In this document: piece by piece, positions 12,501 through 27,500 of the stretch
Position numbering within the stretch: position 1 is the stretch's first letter
How the letters are laid out: each line of letters starts with the position of its first letter
Assembly (NCBI GenBank): GCA_922989275.2
Contig: OV277864.1
Span: forward strand, 74,094,158 to 74,158,157
Origin: Gari tellinella
Lineage: Eukaryota; Mollusca; Bivalvia; Cardiida; Psammobiidae
DNA length: 64,000 bases
Direction of reading: 5' to 3'
The notes under the pieces: model-generated
Database searches by the model: none
Told to the model about the DNA's origin: nothing
The model's input: the letters and a program-made list of their open reading frames with translations, nothing else
Program-made: the position numbers and the translations under genes

Positions 12501-15500
12501 GTGTTGTAGGCTCATACAGGGAGTTATAGGACTGGCCAGCTACTGAGGCAGATGTAGAGTATGTTCCTCCTCCTATACCACCATGACCAGCTCCACCACT
12601 GTAGCCATTAAAAGCTACCCCAGATCCTGTGGTGACATCTATAGTATCAGAGCTAGGTCTATCAGCACTTGAGCAGCTCATTTTACTCTCCAGTTCCACG
12701 TCTATTTTACTAGCTGTTATGTTAAAGTAATCAGCATACATCTTGGCAGCAAACTTCAGATTGAGTGTACTGGACATCACATTGGCTCCTGTGTCAGGGT
12801 CATATTCAATCTTACTGCCTGGCTCTAGCTGCAGGGTACCAAATGTTACATCAGCAGGGCCGCCTGAAACACTTCCCGGTTGAGTCTCTACCTTAGCATT
12901 GGGTCCTATTCTAACATTACGGTTTGGTCCAATGTATAGGTTCGTTACTCCACTCATAACTCCATCCAAGTCAAGGGCAGTGTCAGCTTTCCCAAGAATG
13001 GTTGTTGTCTCTGATAGAATAAAGTTTCCACCATTATGAAGCTCAAGGTTGATTTCTAGTTTAGAGTTGGCTGCAGGATTGTTGGCATTTCTCTCTACAG
13101 TGCCTGTCTGGTTTGTCTGTATTCTCAGCAGGCCTGTGCCATCACCATTCACCTCCAATATATCTAGAGTTCTCATCTTTCCATCCTTCACTATCTGTAG
13201 CTTAGCATAATTGTAAATATCAACTTCATCAAAGCTAAGGCTCAGCTGTGTTTCCTCCAGTGTAGTGTAGTAGTCTTTCTGCCCATTCTCATTGTCAATG
13301 ATGAGTTTTTCACCATGTGTACCTGAGTTCAGATAGATGGATCCAGGTCCGCCATCACCGTGTAGGGCTAGAGATGTTCCCCCAGCAGCACTGTAAGAAC
13401 CCTGGTATTTATCTGTAGTCATATACACAGCCACGTGGCCACCACTGCCAGCCCCTAAGTCAGTCCTTGTAACACTGCCACCAGATGATTCAATCAGTCC
13501 AAGACCTTTCAGAAGACCAGTTTGTATAAAGACACTACCTCCTGACCCACCACCACCCACACTAGATCCCTTACCAGATGCTGTCAGGATACCATCAAGC
13601 CACAATGTCTTGGTGTCTATGTAAATAGGTCCACCGCCATGGCCACCTTTACCACCCGCTGCCCCAGCAGTTCTTGGCTTGTAGATTGTCTCATATGGTA
13701 TAGAAGCATTATCCACAGTGTAGCCGTTACCAACACCTCCAGCAGCTGCATGGGCACCACCATTTTTACCAACACCGTGAGCAGAGGCCGGGGCATCTGA
13801 TATCTTGGCTTTCCCAACTGTTGTAAACCCAGCAGCACGTTCAAAGGTCAGCGATATTGCAGTCAGGTCAACAAAGTCTGTCTCCATAACAACATATCTC
13901 TTCAGCTCTAATGTTTCAATGGTCACTGTCAAACCTCCATGTGGGATAAACTGTGATCCAGCTTTGAGAACGATGGAGCTCAGCCGATAGGTACCTTTAG
14001 TACTTGAGGCTATGTAACTGCCACCAACATAGTTGGATGTATATGTTGTATTGTATCCCTTGACTACACCTCCATTCTCAACCACCAGGTTCCTGAATGT
14101 GCACGTTCCCTTGATGTCCAACATGACTCCTGCTACAGTGAGAGTATGGGCCACATGTAGAACAGCGTTTTCCTCCACTACAAAGTTCACATTGGTTGTG
14201 AAGCTGGTGATAACGCCCTCAATGACAGCGGCCCGTGCTACCTGGTAGTCAGTCACAAGCAGGATACCAGTAGAGTCTCCATCAATATCAGCAAGTTTTA
14301 ACTGTGTTGTTTTTGTCCCAAATTTGGCATATGCATAACCTGCAAAGGCAAAATAAGTTAGGATTCAATGTATTGCTAAAAGTATAGAAATAAAGCTGAT
14401 TTGTCTCCTTACCTCTTAAAGAGACTGACAGCGCGATTGGGATCTTTTGACGCCCATCTAGAAATACCTTTTCATGCTAATCCACCATTTCTGATAAAGA
14501 TTCATATTTCTCACCTCTCGGACAGAGGTATCCCGAAATCTAGGGGGTGTGAGATAACCTTATCTGTCAGGACAGACAAGCCGAACTAATGGAACTATCT
14601 TATGATTGGTTGTAATTGCCGTTGTTTTGACGTCGTAATGACGTCGTCATGCATGCATTAGCGCCATAAAATACAACTCGCGACTGTATAGCAAGTTAAA
14701 CGCGTTTTTAGGGTTGACAAGGTGAGAAAATAAATCTAACACCACCGTTGAGTATCAGATGAATATCCCACCCTCGTTTGAAGATATTTTGGGAACACTC
14801 GGCAAAGCCTCTCGTTCCAAAAATATCTTCAAAACTCGGGTGGGATATTCTTATCTGACACTCACAGTGGTGTTAGATTCACTATATACTTTTTCCTTTA
14901 GCCTGATAGGTGGCTGCTGAAAGCAGGCTGAAAGTAAAGCAGAAGGCTCCTATTGAAATAAGCTATGGGATGGGGTGAGTTTTTTTTAATGGTAAAATGA
15001 ACTGGAACTTCATACAAAAGGAAATAATACCTAGACTGTGACTTGTTATCTCTTAGTCTACTAAAGCTTTCAATGACAAACACACTTACCACTCAGTGTG
15101 AGCAGGTCATATTCAAACTCTCCTATATCACCACTAATAGTAGCCTTGGTTTGCTCTTGGAATGGGTTATCAGTATTGCATATCAATTAGTCTACTAAAG
15201 CTTTCAATGACAAACACACTTACCACTCAGTGTGAGCAGGTCATATTCAAACTCTCCTATATCACCACTTATAGTAGCCTTGGTTTGCTCTTGGAATGGG
15301 TTGTCAGTATTGCATATCAATTAGTCTACTATAGCTTTCAATGACAAACTCACTTACCACTTAGTGTGAGCAGGTCATATTCAAACTCTCCTATATCACC
15401 ACTTATAGTAGCCTTGGTTTGCTCTTGGAATGGGTTGTCAGTATTGCATATCAATTAGTCTACTATAGCTTTCAATGACAAACTCACTTACCACTTAGTG

Positions 15501-18500
15501 TGAGCAGGTCATATTCAAACTCTCCTATATCACCACTTATAGTAGCCTTGGTTTGATCTTGGAATGGGTTGTCAGTATTGCATATCAATTAGTCTACTAT
15601 AGCTTTCAATGACAAACTCACTTACCACTTAGTGTGAGCAGGTCATATTCAAATTCTCCTATATCACCACTTATAGTAGCCTTGGTTTGCTCTGGGAATG
15701 GGTTGTCAGTATTGCATATCAATTAGTCTACTATAGCCTTCAATTACAAACACACTTACCACTCAGGGTGAGCAGGTCATATTCAAACTCTCCTATATCA
15801 CCACTTATAGTAGCCTTGGTTTGCTCTTGGAATGGGTTATCAGTATTGCATATCAATTAGTCTACTATAGCTTTCAATGATAAACACACTTACCACTAAG
15901 TGTGAGCAGGTCATATTCAAACTCTCCTATATCACCACTTATAGTAGCCTTGGTTTGATCTTGGAATGGGTTGTCAGTATTGCCTGCTATGATCAGGGAT
16001 CTTCTAAGAGTTGGTTCCCTTCCATCTACTTTATAAATAGTTCCTGGCCCAGCTTTTAGATCTGCTGAGCTGTCCTTACTTCCAGCTCCATAAGCTTTTG
16101 TTTTGCCAGTAAAAGCATTCCTGCAATATGACAGAATATACATGTACCAAATCCTCATTTTCACCCTTTCCTCCCTAGCCAAAAGTGCTCAAGTCTCTAT
16201 ATCCGACTGTGTTTAAAGCTGCTAGCAGATGGCATATTAAACTTAAAAGCCAGATGAAAGTAGAACACAAAGGAGTTTTCTGCTTAATCTTTAATTTTGC
16301 TTTAACCCATTACCCTATAATTTAATATTGTTTGTTTTCATTACATTTGGTTAGCTGTGATTGGCTGTATTTTTTGTTTCATAACTCCATGAAAAAAATA
16401 AAATTCAGGCCACGCCTTGTCAGGACTACTTTCCCTTAGTCCAACTGCTCTTCACAAGCGCTGCATGAAGCAGGATGCCAAATGACGTCATTGACTTCGG
16501 CGTTACTACATAACAACGTCGCGTTTGGCGGAAAATATATATGGCGGAGGGACTACAACCTACGTTTTAAAGCGTTAAAAAAGAACATTCGCGTCAGATT
16601 CTCTATTTAACTACTTTCTTAAATTCAGAAGTGATATTAACCCTTAGCCTGCCAGTCACGACTATAGCTCCATATGCAAACAGCTTGGATCCGGATGAGA
16701 CGCCGAGTAACTCGGCGTCTCATCCGGATCCAAGCTGTTTGACACTCGGACAACATTTTCAGCAAATTTGAGCAACTTTGAAGCACTTTGAAACTTGAAG
16801 CAGACGAGAAATATAGCAGACGACAATTTATTTGGCGGGCTAAGGGTTAAATTATAAGGAATAATTCGGAATATTTATTGTATTCATGGAGTATGAAGAA
16901 AAACCTGGTCACACTTTTGTATGAAACCGCTTTGCGGTTTCATACAGTGTAACCAGGTTTTTTTTCCATACCTCCATGAATACAATAAATATTCGAATTA
17001 TTCCTTAAATAAATATGACTTTTTACGCCTTTAGTTCATTTCTCCACTAAAAGAACAAACAGGCTAAGTGCTCAAGGGTTAACTGACCTGTCACTGACGG
17101 CTATAACCATTCTTCCACCTGCTCCCCCACCACCTTGTCCAATACCATAGCCACCATTGACACTTAGTTCTCCATCTCCTTGCATGTGTCTAGTGGTGAT
17201 ATCTATAGACCCTCCACTACCACCACCACTGTTTGTGGCATTGCCACTAGCTCCATCAGCCTGAATCACACCTGAAATTTAATGTACAGTGCTCAATTCA
17301 ACAACCACACCAGATGGGAGACAAAGAATGTGTGTGTTGTTGGGAGGGAGTAGTTATAGGGAGGGAAATTGGCTCACTTTTTGCAAACCACTTGAATCCA
17401 GATCAGATGCCGCATAATGCGGTATCTGATCTAGATTCAAGCTGTTTGTCACTTGTCATTATGTTGTTTTTTTCTGACAAAATGTCCAATATGTGACTTT
17501 GAGAAAAACAGCAGACAACAATTGTAAGCCGACAATATTGCAGCCGTGAAAAGGTCGGACATAATGATCTTGTTTGGGGAACAGCTGCAACCATTGTTGT
17601 AAGGAGGGAATCCTTGTTCGGAGGGCCATTGGACTCATCTGCAATCTGAGTAAGTTTGAGAAAGATTGGATAAAAATTGTGGCCTCTAGAGTGTTAACAT
17701 TGTTCAATATATGGCATTTTCAGCAATGCAAAGGTAGATAACTCTTGACCTATTGGTCCGATTTCAACCATAATATATTCATCAAAACTCTTATGTTCAT
17801 ATACAATCTGAGCAAGTTTGAGAAAGATTGGATAAAAATTGTGGGCTCTAGAGTGTTAACACTAAAAGACGGACGACTGACGATAGACGCCAAACATTCA
17901 AGGATTGCAAAAGCTCATAGTGAGCTAGCTCAGGTGAGCTAAAAATTAAGGTGTAAATAAGTGTATCTTTGGAGTAATTGGTTAAGCCTTTCCTCCATAG
18001 AAAAGTGCAAACAACCTTTATGTTGTTAAGGCCGGTGAATGTTTATCATTTAAACTATTAAATTGGCCTTTAATTTCATATTGTTTGTTTTCATTACTTC
18101 TGGTGAGCTGTGATTGGCTGTAATTTTTTTTCATTACCCCATGAAAAAATTTAATTAAGCCATGCCTTGTCGGGACTACTGTTAAGTTCTCTAAGCTGTT
18201 CTACACAAGCGCTGCATGAAGCAGGATACCAAATGACGTCATTGGCGATGAAGTTACTACAAATCAATGTCACGTTTTGGTGGTAAGTAAATATGGTGGC
18301 AGGACTACAACAGACGGTTTAAAAGTGTTAGATAATGGGCACTCATGTGAGATTCTCTGATTAATTTCTTTCTTACATTCAGTAGTGGTTCGCTTTGTGG
18401 TTTCATACAGTGTGACCAAGTTGTTTTTTACATACCTCCAGGAAAACAAAAAATATTTGATATATTCCTTAAATACAATAATTATCAGGACGGAGTGGAG

Positions 18501-21500
18501 CCTATGTAGAAAACAGTACAGACCCTGATCAGACAGTAATTCTGGATCTACGCTGTTTTTCAAACAGCATCAGTATATCTGCTAATAGCAGGAGAAGGGC
18601 TAACTCAATTTGCGGTTAAAAAAAGCTGCTTACCATTTAGGAAAAGGGTGTCATACAAGTAGAGGAGGAAGTAACCACCTCCAGCGCCCCCATTGCCATG
18701 TACAGAGTTACCTCCCCCACTGCCAGCTGTTGTTGGCAGTCTTGTTAAGTCATAAGCTTTGCCACCTGTCATGTTTGAGAACACCGCTCCCCCTGGTGCA
18801 CCGTGACCAGCTCCCGTTCCAATGCTATTGATCTGTAAAATTCAGAAAATATTTAGAAAGGTATTCTTAACCAATTCAAAGGGTGGCAACAAATTAACAA
18901 AGTCAAATACAGTGTTCCCTCTCTACAACATAATCCAGCGGGAGACAAAAATTGTGTGTCTTGTTTTGAGGGAGTTGTTATAGGGAGGGAAGATTACTAC
19001 CCTTAGAGTACATTTTCAAACAGTTAGCACCCAGATCAGACGCCGCGTTAGGCGGTGTTTGATCTGGGTTCAAACTATTTGTCACTTGTCCTTATGTTTC
19101 TTCTGTCAAAATGTCTAATACGTAACTATGAGAAAGAACAACAAACAACAGTTTTAAGCAGACAATATTGCAGCACTGAAAGCGTAAGATATAAATGTCT
19201 TGTTTTGGGACAGCGGCAATAATTGTTGTAAGGAGGGAATCGTTGTTCTGAGGGCCATTGTAAGGAGAGAGTACTGTACAACTGAGAACAGGTACCAGTC
19301 AGTATGTAGGGACAGTGTCATATTGCTCTTTATCAGGACAAATAAGCAGCTTGAAAATGCCTGAACCATTTACACCATAGCCTCCTTCTAGTATTGAAGA
19401 TAGGTGACAACTTAAAGCAGGCTGAAATTAAAGTAGACTGTGCCTTACCCCATAGCTTGTTTCAAGTATTAAATATTTTAAGGTTACCACTTAAAGCAGG
19501 TTGAAAGTAAAGCAGAATGTGCCTTAAGGCACATTCTGCTTTACTTTCAGCCTGTTTTAAGCTACCACCATCTAGAATATAGAAAATATTTCTTATTATA
19601 CATTTTCATGATTGTATAAATTGGATTTATTTTCTTCTATGATTGAATAAATTTGAGGCGTAAAAAGGTGTATTTATGGGGTAATGGGTTAAGGCACATT
19701 CTGCTTTACTTTCAACATGCTTTAAGCTACCACCTGTTAGGATAAAGAAAATGTTAATTGTGGTGCATATCCATGACTGTTTAAATTGGAACTATTTTCT
19801 TCAGTGTATGAATAAAGTAAATGCGTAATTCAAATATGGGTATCTATGGAGTACTAGGTTATATAAGGAATAGGAAACTATTTTAAAATACTTTATTCTG
19901 AAGGAAAGGATAAAGTTACTCACCTGTGCACCCGCCCCTGGGCCCTGCTCAGCAGCAAAGCCTCCTCCTTGAAGGTTTATTACTGATCCTGGGTGCAGGG
20001 TTAGCGAGTTGGCTGTGATGTTCAAGGTTTCCCCATACAAGACCGAGCCATACTGCAGCTCAAGGTATGCAAATGATATTCCCTTTGTTGATCCTGATGC
20101 TGATTTCTCAAATGTTACTTCAGAAAAGCTCTCCATTGTGAAGGAGGAGAAAGCATACTCTCCTTTTGGAGACATGAATGTGTGGTTGCCATTACTGTAG
20201 AAGGCTGTCCTAGCCTTGGATGACAAGGTGAGCTTCTTGTAGGAAGACACAATCAAGTTTCCAACATTTGTCAATATACCTGAAATAAAGATTTGATTAA
20301 TGTTTCCATCATGAAGTTATTGAATTTCTATTAGGTATCTTTTTCTATGTAAAAGCTTTCACTCCTCAAAGTTACCTTACCAGGATCAAGGTTATAAAGC
20401 ATTGAGTTGAGTGAGATTGTTCTCAAGCATTTGATTGGTCAGATTTGAGCTTTTGCTAAAATCTGACCAATCAAATGCTTGAGAACCATCTCAGACTCTG
20501 CTCAAATGTTTTATAGTGTTTGAACCTGCTGTTATTTGCTTAAAATTATTGGATGAAATGTCTTGTAAGTTTTTGATATTTTGTTTACTTACGATTTGCA
20601 CTATCTGTCAGAAGTTACAACCCAATATGTTATATCATTCATTTGCAAAATTTACATGTTACGTTAAATCAATCAAATACCCATGAACAAAATACTTTTT
20701 TTTACAGGTTATTGCTTAATGGAAAGGCCATAATACTTCATTAGGTATTTCTGATGTAAAATTACATGTAAATTCGTTTGTTTCTTGCCTTATATTACTT
20801 TCATTAGCTGAAGACTACTGCCATTACTGTATTTGATTTGACCCCAGTTATGCAAACTTTCAAGTATTTCTATACAGTACAACCTCTCTAAACCAGACAA
20901 TCTTTAGAAAAGAAAGTAGACCACAATAGATGGATGACTACTTAATGCAGCATAAAAGTATTATAAAGCACAACTCCCAAAGGAAACAGCCCGCCTCACC
21001 TATACTGTGCATTAACCCTTATCCCATAGCCTGTTTCTAGATTTAGAGACAGGTGACCTGACTTAAAGCAGGTTCAAAGTAAAGCAGAATGTGCCTTAAG
21101 GTGCATTCTGCTTTACTTTCAAACCTGTTTCAAGCTACCATCTGCTAGGATATAGAAAGTATTTCTTATAGTACATATTCATGACTGTATAAACTACATG
21201 TAAAACTATTTTTTTCAGTGGAGGAATAAATTTAAAGCAAAAAAGTCGTATTTATGGAGTATTGGGTTAAGCTGTCATTCATTATCAACTAGTTAAGAGA
21301 TAGAAAATAATGTTTGTTAAGTGTCTGGTTTAGACAGGTTTCACTGTACATGTATTTGTTAGTTTTAACAGCCAGAAAGACTAACCTTCCAATACATTCT
21401 GCCCCTTCAGTTCCACTGTGTTTGGCAGCCTGAGTTCTCCTTCTTCTTTCAGATTGAAGCCACAGGTAACAGTACTATAAGTAAGATCTACAGATGCACT

Positions 21501-24500
21501 TAGCACAGTATAGTCATCAACAGTTATAATACTGTCAACACCACAAGATAGTGTTCTGGCACTGAAATGAAGATCTTTAGTGGAGAGCCACACCAATGTA
21601 TTTTGTCCAATAGTTACTCTGTCAAACACCTGGGAGGTCACACCTGGGAGGTCAATGTATGTTAATCCACTGGTTGTACCACTTGCACAGCTGTTATCTA
21701 TATACAGGTATTCACTATTCAAGCCTGCAGTATTGAGACTTGTGTAGGCAGTTCCTGACCCTCCTGATTGTCCTGAGGCTGAGCTACCGCCACACAGCTC
21801 ATAGGAACCAATAAAACCATACTTCCCTAGTACATCAATATTGATTCTGCCACCCCCTCCACCACCACCAGAAGTAGAATTGCCTCCTCTTACTGACAAT
21901 GTTCCAGATCCACTCATGTCTTTTTCTATATTGATATTCAGACCTCCCCCACTGCCTCCGCCACCTGCTGACAATCCCTTCAAACCATTGGAACTTATTT
22001 TACCATCAAGGATAAACAGTGATGTTACTTTCAGTTGGAGACGACCACCACCATATCCTCCTACATCCTTACCGCTGCCACCTCCCATGGATCCAAAGTC
22101 TGAAGCAGTTGTGACAATGCCTGTATAGTTGGCAGTTGGGCTCGAACCTGAGCTGGACCTGCCACCAGCTCCACCATAACTGCCACCAGAGCCACTAGTT
22201 CCTGTACCACCAGTTCCAGAGTTAGTATCCTGCATTCCACCATCAACACTCAGCACAGCACCATATGCTACCTCTAGCACTGGGGTCACAATCTTTAGGT
22301 TTCTGCTGGTTACTGTCCCACCAAACTTCACATTGAACTCTTGTAGCATGGAGACTGTATATAGACTGTTGTTGTCCAAGGCCAATTCTAGTTTACCTTG
22401 GTTTGTGACATCAATGTTCATTAGAGATATTGTTCCTACTGGTTCAAGGTTGGTTGTTGACCGTCCTGATCTACTCTGTGAATGTATTAACACCTGACCT
22501 CCTGAAGAGACTAGCAAGTCTGTGAGTCCAATGACTGTTCCATAGAGTTCCAGATTATACCAGTCAGTTCCAGTGGAATGATCATCAGTGATCTGAAGTT
22601 TAGAGGGTACTGTAACAACACCACCATCTTCAATGATCAGTTTGACCTTCAGGGCATATGGTGAACTTGTGCCATAGGACTTGGCTAATTCTGCAAGCTG
22701 ATCCCTCTCAATAGTAATAGAGCCAGTATAATCACCTTCTATTTTAGTAACCTTGATTGTGACACCTGTTTCAGAGAACTTCAGTCGGCCGTATTGTTCA
22801 ACTTGTAGGTGTGTCATGTCTGTAACCTTCGTGACAAGAGTGCTTGCTTTAGTAATGGCTCCATTATTATGTACTGACACCATTCTGACAGCTGCACCAC
22901 CAGACTGATCAAAGGTCTTATAGATTGTTCCTGCAGCACCTGCTGAACTGCCCTGGCCACCAAACGCAGTTACAGATCCAAGAAAGTTTGACAGAGATGT
23001 AGCATGTATGTGAATTCTTCCACCCCCTCCTCCACCACTTGAGCTGTGCCCACCATCTGCAGTAATGATACCATGCCCTTGTAGTGTTGTGGCCTGTATG
23101 TATATGGAGCCCCCACTGGCACCACCTCCCAGTCCTTTAGATGCCAAGGTTCCGTCCACTTCTGCCGTGCCTGTAACTCTCACATCAATGATGCCTCCAC
23201 CAGTAGCTGTACCTGTGCCACTGCCATAGTCTGTCGGGTTCACTGTAGATCCGTATGATGTACCAGTATTGTCACCTCCCTCTCCACCATACGAAGCCCC
23301 CTGTGAGCCAGTGCCAGCCCCTGGTCCTGTAGTAAGACCACCCTCACTAACACTGATCTCTGAGCCATCCTTCATGGTGAAATTACCTGTCACTATGGAT
23401 ATCTTCTTGGTGGATCCAGCTAGTACAATACTTGACTCTGATCTCATTACTAATGAGTGTGTGGTCATTGTTACATTTTCCTGTGCATTAGTTATTTTGG
23501 AGCTGAAGCCTAACACAAATGTTGGAACAGTAAATGAGTTTCCAATCACCGCTCCTTCGGCTACAGATGTCTCTGACCACGCCCTCAGGTACAGACCGGA
23601 AGCCAGGTTCATTCGCCCAGTAGCAGCAAGGGTCAGTTTACCATGGTTACCAAGCTTCAAATTAGAAACGCCCAGGGTGCCTTTCACATTCAGAGATGAA
23701 GCAATTCCTGACAGAATGAGATCTTCGGCTGTAAATGTCCCTTTCTCCTCAATGATAACGTCACAAGTAAAGCCAAAATTGGGATCACCTAGATCAAAAT
23801 AATATTACAGGATTACAATGTTGAAATACACAAGCAGCATTCCAAATACAGATTTGAGCTTTCAAGAGAAAATTTAGAATGTATTAAGTTAAATTATCTG
23901 ACATAAAATCTAGACTGTATCTTAGTGTAGTCAATTAATATGATTATAAAGTGTTCAACCCATTACTCCATAAATACACCTTTTTAAAATTCTAATTACA
24001 AAAGGATAATTTTTTTTTTCTTCAAAAGGAGGCAACCGGGACAGCATGCAAGGCAGTCATAATCATATTTTACCAATTACTCCATAACTGTTGTTTTAAC
24101 TGATTCCTTCACTGAAGAAAATCACTCCGGTTTACACAGTCATGAATATGCACCATAAAAATATTCTATTATAAACCTAGCAAAAGGTAGCTTACAGCAG
24201 ACTGGAAGTAAAGCAAAATGTGCCTTAAGGCACATTCTGCTTTACTTTCAACTTGCTTTAAGTGGTCATCCATCTTCAAAACAATGTTATAGGGTAATGG
24301 GTTAAATTTCTGTTGCATGATATTGCATATCAAGCTATTCTACTCACCTACGGATGATGTTACTGTGAGTGTACTACCACTGGTGACTATAAGCTGACAA
24401 GGGACAGGCATGATAGGACTATATAGAATGTTAGTCACAGTAACACTGTTCTCTATTGACACTCTAGCTCCTTCCTCAATGCTTAGGTTATCAACATTCG

Positions 24501-27500
24501 TTGTCAGTGGAGTAGCAACTGATGACAGCCCCTTGATTATTAAGGTTTTTGCTTCGGGATTATCAAGGAAGATGGTACCTGGAAAAATGACAAGTGTTTG
24601 ACATTAGCCTTTTTTATTTTCAGTTTGCCCAGTTGAACTATATTTCAAAAGATTACTAGTTCTTAGACTACTGGCATAAGTCCTGATATTTTATTTTAAA
24701 TATATATTAAATGATATGAATACAAACGGAATATTACTATACTTTGCATATCTTATGCACCGGATCACTCGAGTTGTGTGTGTAAAGGCTATATCCAACG
24801 AGACCGAAGGTCGAGTTGGATATAGTCTTTACACACACAACGAGAGTGATCCCATGCATAAGATATGCAAAGTATAGTAATGTTCCTTTTATTATATACC
24901 TCTTATAATAATAATAAAATGAAAAACGATAGAAATGTTTCGTACTATTTTCTATAAAACGTCACAGTGACATTAGGGGATGACGCATGAAAGTAGTTCC
25001 GACTACACAGAGAACGTTCTTTTCTCATTACACACGGTACATGGGTAATACGGAATTTACAATCCGTCAAGGTGTATTTGTTCGATAAAATACGGAAATA
25101 TTTCGGGAAGAACATTGGTAGGTATATAATAAAGACCAATATTAGGATTGTATAAATTACCGTAAAATATCTCACTTACGACCATTAAAAAGAATGGTCA
25201 TTGATTGTGTAAAAGACAGATGAAAGCTTAAAGCAAGGTGACAGTAAAACAGAAAGTTCCTAAAGTCACCAATATCCTAAACATACAGTAATTGTCACAA
25301 TTTAGTGGTCATAACAGAGAGTTTTTACTGTACATAATTACCAGGTGAGCCATATTCTCCTGAGCCCTCTTCTCCACCCCTGGCAGATACTTCCCCTGTG
25401 AACTTGTAAGACGTGAATGCATTAACCTTGATTCTTCCACCACCACCCCCTGTAGAACCTTCAGCCCTAATGTAGCCATCTCCTTTCACCTGCCTTGCCT
25501 CAATGAGCACTGATCCACCACTGCCATCTTGTCCAGCCTCAGCGCTCATGTCAATTGTTCCATCAATTGTTATGGTATTTGATACTGTCAGTTTGATTTG
25601 ACCTCCACCTTTGCCACCTGAATATCCATTACTTCCGTATGTCATTGGATTGTCTATACTGCCATAAGCATTGACAGAGCTGCCGATACCTCTACCAGCA
25701 TAAGTAGCCTTGACCGAGGCTGAAGACCCTTGACCTGGTCCATTAGAGCTGTATCCAGCACCATTACCATCAACCTTACCACTGAACATTACATTCATGT
25801 TTTCAGTCTCTATTTCAGTTACATTTGTGCCAGTTGGGTCGCCTTCAATAAAGAGTGTAGCCCCAGGATGAATTGTGACCCTATTGAATTTGTGTTTACC
25901 TGTTTTGAGAGTACACTGTTGGTTTCTTTTGAGTTCAATATTGGAATCATTACTTGTACAGTATCTTTCTGTAAGATCTGGCCCAACTGGGCTTACTATG
26001 CCTTTAGTCACTCCAGCACTCAGATTAAATTTGCGTGTGTTTAGACTGAAGTCACTTGTAGTGTTGAAATACACAAGTTTGAGAGCCACTTTCAAGCTGG
26101 TTGTGTCACAGAATTTAGAGGCCTCTATATCACCCTGATAGTCAACAATGACAGTGTTGATCTCAAGGTCATTAGCAGGTCTAGACATTCTCAGAGTTCC
26201 CCTTTCTCTTATAATCAATACATTTGTATTTGTAGCTAGAGTCCCACAAACATCTACCGACCAGCCTTTGTCAATCGTTACAGTATTAGGCATGACCAGT
26301 TTACCAGCCTTGGCCACATATATATGTGCATGAACAGAATACTCAGTCTGGCGGTTGATACGGCTGGCCAAATACATGGCAACATTCTTATCCACTCTAA
26401 CTAAAGCTTTGGTATCGCTGACTATGGTTCCAACTTGGACATCTACAGCAGGTGGGTGATCCTTTGGTGTGAATGCTACATTAGCCGGGCCAGATATGTC
26501 CAAGGTGTCGATGGCTCTTTGAACTTCAGTTACCGATATAGAGAGGGTGGAGAAACAACGGGAATTTTTGTCACTCCTGATAACCACCTGAAGTGTAAAT
26601 ATGAAATAGGTACAGACTAAAAGCCAGCACAGTATAAAGTAAAGAACAAAACATTCAACGTATTAACCCCTTCGCTGCCTTACCCCGAGCCTGACTCGGG
26701 GTGAATCGATGTTGCTGTGTGCTATAGCCCGAGCGTGGCTCGGGGTAATTACGTACTGTTTAAGACCTGCTATATAAGAGTCTTTGGTGTAAGGGAAGAA
26801 ACTCTTCTGGTTAGTTTTCATTGAAAATCAATTAGATTGACTTCCCTTACCTAAATATGTCATGTTTCGAGTGTGTAATCGACAATTAATGTGTAAACAC
26901 CTAATTTCTGACATGGCTACCTGTCCTGGAAAGCATGCACCGCCATGTTCGCTTGAACAAGAAGTATCATAAGTGGAAAATGATTCTGATAATGTTTATG
27001 AACCTGCTCAAAAGCAACAAAAAGGAAAAGGTTAGAAATGTTGCTAGTTGCATTTTATATGCAGTTTGTTACAGTTATTTGTGCTTTTTTGCATGTCATT
27101 TCTCTAAATTAGACTCTCGAAATGTAAACAAAAGTTGAATTTTCACATTTTTTTTACAGTCTGTGTATAAAAAAATGTTAAAAAACAGTATTTATACTAG
27201 ATATCTCAGTCAAAGTTTCAGGAAATGTCAATATAGGTGTTTTTGAGGAGCTTGTGAAATTTGGTGCATATTGGATATTTATATTTGAAGTTATGACATT
27301 TTTTATGTAGCCAGGTAGCTCTTGCAATATTACGTAATGGTAGTTCCCGGCATATAGCGTGAACATGTATAGGGCAGTGAAGGGGTTAATAAACCCCATA
27401 ATATAGATGCTTTTAAAAGGGTAGTTGCTTTTCTACTGCACTTGAAACATTTTTATTTTTATTTAAGCATAATGCAAATAAATCAAAGTAATAAATTTAC

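Noticed and set aside
21841..23802. Proline- and alanine-rich open frames on the plus strand
   Set aside because: They are the antisense of glycine codons in exon 37 (GGN read backwards gives NCC). They have no splice signals or motifs of their own.
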